Below, one piece after another: positions 1 through 3,981 of a stretch of DNA of 7,862 nt (positions within the stretch are counted from its first letter, which is position 1; the number at the start of each line of letters is the position of its first letter). Source of the DNA: Bacillota bacterium. Its GTDB lineage: Bacteria; Bacillota; Bacilli; Alicyclobacillales; SLC66. Location: the NCBI GenBank assembly GCA_021797415.1, contig JAJZZT010000176.1, positions 1,316 through 9,177 on the forward strand. Reading direction: 5' to 3'. Position numbers and translations under genes: made by a program. Below the pieces are notes generated by a model that saw nothing but the letters and a program-made list of their open reading frames with translations, ran no database searches and was not told the DNA's origin.

Positions 1-93
1 ATTTTCGTATAAAAAGTGGGCAGATAAGACCCGCATTGTGCATGGAAGCAGGCAGAAATGCGGATTGAGCGTACGTTTAGAACGGACAGGTAC

Positions 94-169
94 GCACCCG
101 TAGCTCAGGTGGATAGAGCGGTGGTTTCCTAAACCGCGTCTTGCGGGGGTTCGAGTCCCTCCGGGTGCA
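94..169 (+). tRNA. tRNA-Arg, anticodon CCT
   Basis: Decodes the arginine codon AGG. The cloverleaf can be drawn completely: acceptor 94-100 (GCACCCG) pairs with 162-168 (CGGGTGC), the D stem is GCTC/GAGC, the anticodon stem 121-125 pairs with 133-137, and the loop 126-132 is TTCCTAA with anticodon CCT at 128-130. The T arm 145-161 has the canonical loop TTCGAGT. The variable region is short (138-144). Discriminator base is A169. It is followed by TTG, so the 3' CCA is not encoded and must be added by nucleotidyltransferase. A terminator follows at once, so it looks like a single-tRNA transcript. I found no convincing promoter in the 93 bases upstream. Confidence 0.96.
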
Positions 170-194
170 TTGGAAATAGTATGGATGGGCGGTC

Positions 195-227
195 GACTCC
201 CAACTTGTGTTGGGGGTCATTTTGTTG
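195..227 (+). terminator. Rho-independent terminator of the tRNA-Arg transcript
   Basis: A 10-bp stem, GACTCCCAAC (195-204) with GTTGGGGGTC (209-218), has one G-T wobble and a 4-base loop TTGT. It is followed by ATTTTGTT. It lies 26 bases after the tRNA and before the sulfur operon, so it separates the two transcripts. Confidence 0.85.
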
Positions 228-288
228 TGAACAGATTGTCGAAATGACTACTCAGACTTGCTGGCCGCACCATTGCGCATGCGGGTCT

Positions 289-325
289 GCGCATGTTCCG
301 GATCATCCTATCCGGTCATGTGCGC
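289..325 (+). promoter_or_regulatory. Imperfect dyad in the leader of the sulfur operon
   Basis: Three nested pairings are visible: GCGC 289-292 with 322-325, ATG 293-295 with CAT 317-319, and CCGGAT 298-303 with ATCCGG 310-315 around the 6-base loop CATCCT. It lies 63 bases before the chosen DsrE start. No T-run follows, so it is not an intrinsic terminator. It could be an operator for a repressor or a structured 5' leader. No promoter core could be placed with confidence between 228 and 380, so I cannot say whether it is transcribed. Confidence 0.4.
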
Positions 326-373
326 TTCTCCTTCACGGGATATCATGAAGGTGCGGAAATTTCCAGGAAAGTT

Positions 374-380
374 AGGGAGG
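374..380 (+). promoter_or_regulatory. Ribosome binding site that sets the DsrE start
   Basis: AGGGAGG lies 8 bases before GTG 389. The longer reading frame opens at ATG 293, but no Shine-Dalgarno sequence precedes that codon and it falls inside a dyad. The site therefore favours the GTG. Confidence 0.8.
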
Positions 381-388
381 GACGGACT

Positions 389-787
389 GTGGATGAGACA
401 CCTAAATTAGCTGTCGTCATGCTATCGCCGGATTTGGAAAAGTTGCACGCCGGTGCGCTCATGGGATCGGTTGCGGCCATGTCGGGGATGTCGGTGAACA
501 TCTTCGTTTCGATGTCGGCGCTTGAGGCTTTCCGCAAGGATGCCGCGGTGGACCGGGAGTTTGTCCATGGAACAGTAGGCGCCGAGTTGCTGCGCAAGAA
601 GGTTCCGCTGTTTGACGATCTGCTGGAACAGGGGCGGGTGCTGGGCGATCTGCATCTGTACGGTTGTGCCATGGCGATGGATCTCATGGGGTGGGAGCGC
701 GATGAACTGATTGACGGATTCACGGACATCATCGGCGTGACGGAGTTCTTTTCACTGGCGGCCGGGGGACAGATCCTGACGGTGTAG
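389..787 (+). CDS. DsrE/DsrF-like family protein (putative sulfur relay)
   Basis: A cytoplasmic protein of 132 residues from the GTG at 389, with AGGGAGG 8 bases upstream. It matches the DsrE/DsrF/peroxiredoxin-like fold family: an opening beta strand KLAVVMLSP, a long helix with an Ala/Gly/Met-rich stretch (residues 20-34), a second strand SVNIFVSMSALEAF (35-48), and near residues 92-102 GCAMAMDLMGW, which holds the only cysteine, Cys93. In DsrE2-like relatives this segment reads roughly C-x-M-S-M-D-x-M-G, and its cysteine is the proposed persulfide carrier. As first gene of an operon with TusA and a sulfide:quinone oxidoreductase, it probably accepts or donates sulfane sulfur; this role is inferred. 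An upstream extension to ATG 293 (164 residues) is possible but has no ribosome binding site and does not resemble the family N-terminus. Confidence 0.86.
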   Translation: MDETPKLAVVMLSPDLEKLHAGALMGSVAAMSGMSVNIFVSMSALEAFRKDAAVDREFVHGTVGAELLRKKVPLFDDLLEQGRVLGDLHLYGCAMAMDLMGWERDELIDGFTDIIGVTEFFSLAAGGQILTV

Positions 788-811
788 CGGCTTGTGTGGA
801 AAGGTCGCGAG

Positions 812-830
812 CCGGCGCGAAACGCGCCGG
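812..830 (+). other. Strong GC hairpin between the dsrE-like and tusA-like genes
   Basis: CCGGCGCG (812-819) and CGCGCCGG (823-830) pair perfectly around an AAA loop. It lies 24 bases after the DsrE stop and 45 bases before the TusA start. Only GGTGTTTG follows, so there is no real U-tract. An RNA stability or processing element that sets different levels of the two proteins is a reasonable guess; a weak attenuator is the alternative. Confidence 0.6.
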
Positions 831-875
831 GGTGTTTGCGAAATGGCGGTAAACAAGTGTGGGGAGGGTGCGGCG

Positions 876-1115
876 ATGGATGCCGTTGTGGTGGACAGGA
901 CGGTTGATGCGCGCGGTTCGTATTGTCCGGGACCATTGATGGAGTTGATCAAGACGCTGAAGCTGTCGCCTGTGAAGACGATTGTCGAGGTGTGGTCATC
1001 CGACGCGGGATCGACGAAGGACATTCCGGTCTGGGTGGATAAGATCGGCCACCAGTTGGTGCATGTGGTGAAAGATGACGGGTACTGGCGCATCGCGGTG
1101 CGCAAGGTCAAGTAG
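876..1115 (+). CDS. TusA-family sulfurtransferase / sulfur carrier protein
   Basis: A small cytoplasmic sulfur carrier of 79 residues, the usual TusA/SirA/YeeD size. The family signature is plain at residues 9-20: TVDARGSYCPGP, where Cys17 of the CPxP motif is the cysteine that carries the persulfide. The rest follows the two-layer alpha/beta pattern: helix LMELIKTLK, strand KTIVEVWSSD, helix TKDIPVWVDKIGH, and final strands HVVKDDGYWRIAVRK. The ATG at 876 is preceded by GGGGAGGG (861-868), 7 bases away. The frame is open back to ATG 792, but that part looks noncoding and lacks a ribosome binding site. The SQR-like gene begins 18 bases after its stop. In sulfur oxidisers TusA shuttles sulfane sulfur between DsrE-type proteins and downstream enzymes, and that is the likely role here rather than tRNA thiolation. 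Confidence 0.92.
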   Translation: MDAVVVDRTVDARGSYCPGPLMELIKTLKLSPVKTIVEVWSSDAGSTKDIPVWVDKIGHQLVHVVKDDGYWRIAVRKVK

Positions 1116-1133
1116 CGGTGGGAGACGAGGAAT

Positions 1134-2273
1134 ATGAGGCGCATCGTGGTGGTGGGTGGAGGCGTCGGAGGAACGATGGTCGCGAACCGTCTGGCGCGCG
1201 AATGGGCGCAGGACATCCGCCGGAAGGAAATCGAGGTCGTGGTGGTTGCCGATGAGCGCGTTCACCAGTATCAGCCAGGCTATCTGTACGTGTCTCTGAA
1301 CGAGGCGCCCCAGGAGCGTTTCGAACGCGCCCAGCAACGGCTTCTTGTGCCGGGAGTGAAACTGCTCCTGCAGGCGGTCAGGATGATCGATCCAAAGCAC
1401 AACCGGATCGTGCTGTCAGACGGTGAGGAGTTGACGTACGACTACCTGGTGATCGCCACTGGCTCTCATCCGACGCTGGACACCGTCCCCGGACTGAAAG
1501 AAGGGGGTCACACGTTTTATACGGCGGACGGCGCGGCAAAATTGGCGAAGGCTCTGGAGCGGCTGGAGCGCGGGCGCGTCGTCGTCGGGGTTGATGTACC
1601 GCACAAGTGTCCCGTGGCGCCCATCGAATTCACGTTGATGCTCGATGATCAATTGCGGCGGCGCGGGATCCGCGATCAGGTGGAGATTGTCTACACCTAT
1701 CCGATCGGGCGGGTGCATTCACTGCCCGCCGTCGCGTCGTGGGCGGAAGCGGAGTTTTCCCGGCGCGGCATCGAGTCTGAGGTGTTCTTCAACCTGGAGA
1801 GCGTGGACGCGGACAAACACGTGGTCACGAGCCTGGAGGGCAGTTCCTATTCCTACGATATTCTTGTGGTGATTCCGGCGCACCAGGGTGCAAAGGTGGT
1901 GCTGGATTCCGGTATCGGTGACGAAGGCGGCTGGATTCCGACGGATCGCCACTCGATGAGAATGAAAGGCGCAACAAATGTCTACGTGATCGGCGATGCG
2001 ACCGACCTTCCCGTCAGCAAGGCGGGCTCGACCGCGCATTACCAGGTCGATGTGGCGGCGGGGAACATCAGCGCCGATCTCAGGGGACTGCCTGCCCATC
2101 ATCATTATGACGGCAAGGCGTTCTGCTTCATTGAAGGCGGACTCGACAGGGCCACATACATTGCTTTCAGTTATACGGAACCGCCGCATCCCGGTGAGAC
2201 CACGGAGATGCTGCACTGGTTCAAGCTGATGTACAACGAGATCTACTGGCTGGCATTGCGCGGTGTGATGTGA
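1134..2273 (+). CDS. FAD-dependent sulfide:quinone oxidoreductase-like protein
   Basis: A flavoprotein of the NAD(P)/FAD pyridine nucleotide-disulfide oxidoreductase superfamily, 379 residues. The N-terminal Rossmann motif is VVVGGGVGGTMVANRL (5-20). YDYLVIATG (102-110) and NVYVIGDATDLPVSKAGSTA (282-301) are the two further FAD-contact segments. HKCPVAPIEF (157-166) is characteristic of sulfide:quinone oxidoreductases and holds Cys159. The second cysteine, Cys331, lies in KAFCFIEGG. These are the only cysteines. The pair corresponds to the redox disulfide of SQR; a third, N-terminal cysteine known from several SQR types is absent. The likely reaction is oxidation of sulfide to sulfane sulfur with transfer of electrons to membrane quinone. 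The C-terminal segment has aromatic residues (HWFKLMYNEIYWLAL, 361-375) suited to monotopic membrane binding. Starts at ATG 1134 behind GGGAGACGAGG. A related flavocytochrome-type sulfide dehydrogenase cannot be excluded. Confidence 0.88.
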   Translation: MRRIVVVGGGVGGTMVANRLAREWAQDIRRKEIEVVVVADERVHQYQPGYLYVSLNEAPQERFERAQQRLLVPGVKLLLQAVRMIDPKHNRIVLSDGEELTYDYLVIATGSHPTLDTVPGLKEGGHTFYTADGAAKLAKALERLERGRVVVGVDVPHKCPVAPIEFTLMLDDQLRRRGIRDQVEIVYTYPIGRVHSLPAVASWAEAEFSRRGIESEVFFNLESVDADKHVVTSLEGSSYSYDILVVIPAHQGAKVVLDSGIGDEGGWIPTDRHSMRMKGATNVYVIGDATDLPVSKAGSTAHYQVDVAAGNISADLRGLPAHHHYDGKAFCFIEGGLDRATYIAFSYTEPPHPGETTEMLHWFKLMYNEIYWLALRGVM

Positions 2274-2280
2274 GGGGAGG
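2274..2280 (+). promoter_or_regulatory. Ribosome binding site that sets the DUF1641 gene start
   Basis: GGGGAGG starts directly after the SQR stop codon and lies 7 bases before GTG 2288. It rules out GTG 2270, which overlaps the SQR stop and would place this site inside the coding region. Confidence 0.8.
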
Positions 2281-2287
2281 TGAGCGT

Positions 2288-2764
2288 GTGTTATCGACCG
2301 ATCAGCTTGACAGGCCGGAAGTGGCGGAGTTGTTGAATGAACTCGCGGAATCGGCGCCGGCCGTGACAAAATTGCTGCGCTCCTTACGCGTGTTGGCCGA
2401 CGATGGGTCGCTCGACCTCATCGCGGAATTGCTCGGATTTGTGAAAGCGATACGGGATTCGGCCGGACCGAGCATGATGTCCACGGTGGCGGCGCAGGGA
2501 GTGAGGATTGCGCTGTTGGCCGACGATCTATTCGCGGCATCGTGGATTGATGAACTGCCCGACGTTCTCGCTGCCGTTGAGGATGAACTGACGCAACACA
2601 AGGACCAGGCGGACAAGGGGAGAAATCCCTCGCTGTGGCAGGTGATGAGACTGGCCCGCGATCCGCAGACGCTGCGCGCCATGCACTTTTTGCTGTCTGT
2701 TTTGAAACGCAGCGCAAGTTCGGAGCTGCCTGATGGCGGCGGTGTTCTGGTCCGCCCGTCGTAG
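2288..2764 (+). CDS. DUF1641 domain-containing protein
   Basis: Last gene of the sulfur operon, 158 residues from GTG 2288, 14 bases after the SQR stop. It is predicted to be all-helical, acidic and soluble, with no signal peptide or membrane helix. The C-terminal part, residues about 117-145 (SLWQVMRLARDPQTLRAMHF and onward to LLSVLKRSA), matches the DUF1641 pattern of a short helix, an RDP turn and a hydrophobic helix. DUF1641 proteins are commonly encoded beside sulfide:quinone oxidoreductases and formate dehydrogenase-type oxidoreductases (YrhD of Bacillus subtilis is one). No biochemical function is established; an accessory or docking role for the flavoprotein is inferred from position only. 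The middle region (ADDGSLDLIAELLGFVKAIR) has heptad-like hydrophobic spacing. It contains no cysteine, so it is not a direct sulfur carrier. Confidence 0.85.
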   Translation: MLSTDQLDRPEVAELLNELAESAPAVTKLLRSLRVLADDGSLDLIAELLGFVKAIRDSAGPSMMSTVAAQGVRIALLADDLFAASWIDELPDVLAAVEDELTQHKDQADKGRNPSLWQVMRLARDPQTLRAMHFLLSVLKRSASSELPDGGGVLVRPS

Positions 2765-2801
2765 TTGGCTGCACAGAATTCATCATTCATACCGGCCTCT
2801 G

Positions 2802-2843
2802 ATCACCCGTGGACACGCTCTTAAGAACGTGTCCACGGGTGAT
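2802..2843. repeat. Perfect 16-bp inverted repeat downstream of the sulfur operon
   Basis: ATCACCCGTGGACACG (2802-2817) is matched exactly by its reverse complement at 2828-2843. The 10-base loop CTCTTAAGAA contains the palindrome TCTTAAGA. It begins 38 bases after the DUF1641 stop. The RNA hairpin would be very stable and could end or protect the operon transcript, but no T-tract follows on either strand. A REP-like mobile palindrome or a protein-binding dyad is an equal alternative. Confidence 0.75.
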
Positions 2844-2952
2844 TGGCGAACGCCTGCAGGCAGGTGGTGTCCGCGCGCAGGCGATATCCCCGCAAACAAA
2901 CGGCCGCCCAGCGCGCCTGCGCAGCTCGCGTTTCTCCGGGAAGACCGACCCT

Positions 2953-2986
2953 GCACAGCCCGCGATCGTTGGCGGCAGGACGGCGG
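2953..2986 (+). repeat. Direct repeat, copy 1 of 2
   Basis: The 24 bases 2953-2976 recur without change at 3085-3108. The identity resumes after a 3-base variable step with ACGGCGG, so about 34 bases are related. The core contains CCCGCGATCGTTGGCGGC, with the palindrome GCGATCGT/CGATCG inside it. Offset between copies is 132 bases. Confidence 0.8.
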
Positions 2987-3084
2987 TATCGAAACGCACG
3001 GTTTCGAGCCGCGCAGTATTGAAACGCGATGTAGGGCACAGTATCACGGTATTGCAGGACAGGACACGCCGCTTGCCGCAATTC

Positions 3085-3118
3085 GCACAGCCCGCGATCG
3101 TTGGCGGCGGTACGGCGG
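3085..3118 (+). repeat. Direct repeat, copy 2 of 2
   Basis: Second copy of the element at 2953-2986. It ends 34 bases before the -35 box of the guanylate kinase-family gene, so it may lie in the upstream control region of that gene. Flanking sequences of the two copies differ, which argues against a simple recent tandem duplication. Confidence 0.8.
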
Positions 3119-3152
3119 CGCACATGCGCGAGCGGCATAAGCGCGGGCGGCG

Positions 3153-3181
3153 TTGACATGCGACCGGGGGGCATTCATAAT
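3153..3181 (+). promoter_or_regulatory. Sigma-A type promoter of the guanylate kinase-family gene
   Basis: TTGACA (3153-3158) is a perfect -35 box and CATAAT (3176-3181) a near-perfect -10 box, spaced exactly 17 bases. Transcription should start near 3188, giving a leader of about 36 bases to the ATG at 3224. A G-run lies in the spacer. This is the clearest promoter in the window and shows that the gene is expressed independently of the sulfur operon. Confidence 0.88.
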
Positions 3182-3223
3182 GTGGGAAAAGTTCACGGCG
3201 CAAACGACGTGGGGGAGGACCGT

Positions 3224-3832
3224 ATGATTCCCGAGCTGTTTATCGCTTTCGATCCTGCCGCAAGGCATGAACGAAAGGGCTATTTCATCATTCTGTCCGG
3301 GCCTTCCGGCGTCGGCAAGAATACGCTGTTGGGGCAGGTGTTGCAGGGGATTTCCGGCGTCTATTACATCCCGTCGGCCACGACGCGTCCTATGCGCCCA
3401 GGCGAGAGCCAGATGAGCCCGTACGTGTTCATGACCAGACCGGAGTTCGAGAGGCGTATCGGGCGCGGGGAGTTTCTTGAATGGAAGAAGATTCACACGA
3501 ACGATTACTACGGAACGCATAAACCGACTATCGAATATGCGATCGACCATGGATATGATCTGATCACCGATATGGATGTGCTTGGCTGTGCGGATGCCGT
3601 CAAGGCTTTTCCGAAACAGGTGCGGACGATTTTCATCATTGCCCCTTCGCTTGATGAACTGTCGCTGCGACTGCGAAACCGCGATGCGGATGAAAGCAAG
3701 GTGCGGACGCGGCTGGAGCGCGTGCCGCTGGAGATGACCTATATGAACCGTTACAACTACGTGCTGGTGAATGACGATCTGGAGACGAGTGCGCAGTCCC
3801 TGCGCCGGATCATCCAGGAAATCGTCCACTAA
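3224..3832 (+). CDS. Guanylate kinase family protein
   Basis: Expected to convert GMP and ATP to GDP and ADP in the cytoplasm. 202 residues, the usual guanylate kinase length. The P-loop is GPSGVGKNT (26-34); most guanylate kinases have GT or ST where this has NT. The GMP-binding residues of the family can be followed: SATTRPMRPGE (51-61, Ser and both Arg), Tyr67 in PYVF, Glu86 in FLEW, YYGT (95-98) and an Asp in TDMD (115-118). The lid region is LRNRDADESKVRTRLER (150-166), and VLVNDDLE (180-187) is the standard C-terminal strand. ATG 3224 is preceded by GGGGGAGGA; the frame is open to 3101 but that part contains the promoter. It stands alone, not beside rpoZ or priA where Bacillota usually keep gmk, so it may be a second, diverged copy. 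I leave the symbol empty for that reason. Confidence 0.86.
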   Translation: MIPELFIAFDPAARHERKGYFIILSGPSGVGKNTLLGQVLQGISGVYYIPSATTRPMRPGESQMSPYVFMTRPEFERRIGRGEFLEWKKIHTNDYYGTHKPTIEYAIDHGYDLITDMDVLGCADAVKAFPKQVRTIFIIAPSLDELSLRLRNRDADESKVRTRLERVPLEMTYMNRYNYVLVNDDLETSAQSLRRIIQEIVH

Positions 3833-3870
3833 AAGAGTTCTGCCCCCTTTTTGAACAACCACTAAAAGAG
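3826..3870 (+). repeat. Pair of 12-bp direct repeats at the guanylate kinase stop codon
   Basis: CCACTAAAAGAG occurs at 3826-3837 and again at 3859-3870, an offset of 33 bases. The first copy contains the TAA stop codon. The second forms most of the loop of the hairpin at 3842-3888. The arrangement suggests a local duplication after which part of the gene end was copied downstream. Confidence 0.75.
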
Positions 3871-3888
3871 CCTGTTCAAAAAGAGGGC
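3842..3888. terminator. Hairpin between convergent genes, probable bidirectional terminator
   Basis: GCCCCCTTTTTGAACA (3842-3857) pairs with TGTTCAAAAAGAGGGC (3873-3888), 15 of 16 positions complementary, around a 15-base loop. It sits 10 bases after the guanylate kinase stop and 94 bases after the asnB stop on the other strand. The T and A tracts lie inside the stem rather than behind it, so it is not a classical terminator in either direction. Position makes a shared transcription stop the simplest reading. Confidence 0.55.
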
Positions 3889-3922
3889 ATGGGATAAGTC
3901 CGGGATTCATGATTGTCCCATG
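3888..3922. repeat. Second inverted repeat in the convergent intergenic region
   Basis: CATGGGATAA (3888-3897) and TTGTCCCATG (3913-3922) are complementary at 9 of 10 positions with a 15-base loop. It abuts the larger hairpin at 3842-3888, sharing base 3888. It may form part of the asnB transcript end or be part of a short repeat element. The remaining 59 bases to the asnB stop show nothing I recognise. Confidence 0.5.
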
Positions 3923-3981
3923 TCCCCGTGAAACCTTATTGTCTTTGTCACCCAGGTCGCGGCGCGGCCTGCGGACGGCGG

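Larger units (their letters stand above)
2765..3152. other. Gene-free stretch with inverted and direct repeats
   Basis: No convincing gene lies in these 388 bases. The open frames have no ribosome binding site and Arg/Ala-rich translations typical of GC-rich noncoding DNA. Beyond the dyad at 2802-2843 it holds a 9-bp inverted pair GCGCAGGCG (2875-2883) with CGCCTGCGC (2914-2922), a 7-bp hairpin TCGAAAC (2989-2995) with GTTTCGA (3001-3007), a long direct repeat, and two copies of GTATYGAAACGC (2986-2997 and 3016-3027). It could hide a decayed gene or mobile element remnant, or a structured RNA; nothing identifies which. Confidence 0.6.

Noticed and set aside
94..169. tRNA-Arg as an integration site with an att repeat
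   Set aside because: I found no second copy of the tRNA 3' end in the window and no integrase gene.
293..388. N-terminal extension of the DsrE-like protein from ATG 293
   Set aside because: No Shine-Dalgarno sequence, overlap with the leader dyad, and a strong AGGGAGG in front of GTG 389.
2986..3118. CRISPR-like array suggested by repeated GAAACGC words and the 24-base repeat
   Set aside because: Only two copies of each, unequal spacing, repeats of different sequence and no cas genes.
2733..3140. Possible gene of 135 codons overlapping the DUF1641 end
   Set aside because: Its translation is Arg/Ala/Thr-rich and only shows a repeated TARDRWR because of the DNA direct repeat. No ribosome binding site; it runs through the 16-bp dyad.
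3044..3910. Open frame of 288 codons on the - strand opposite the guanylate kinase gene
   Set aside because: The + strand has a promoter, ribosome binding site and full guanylate kinase motifs; the - frame has none and runs through the intergenic hairpin.
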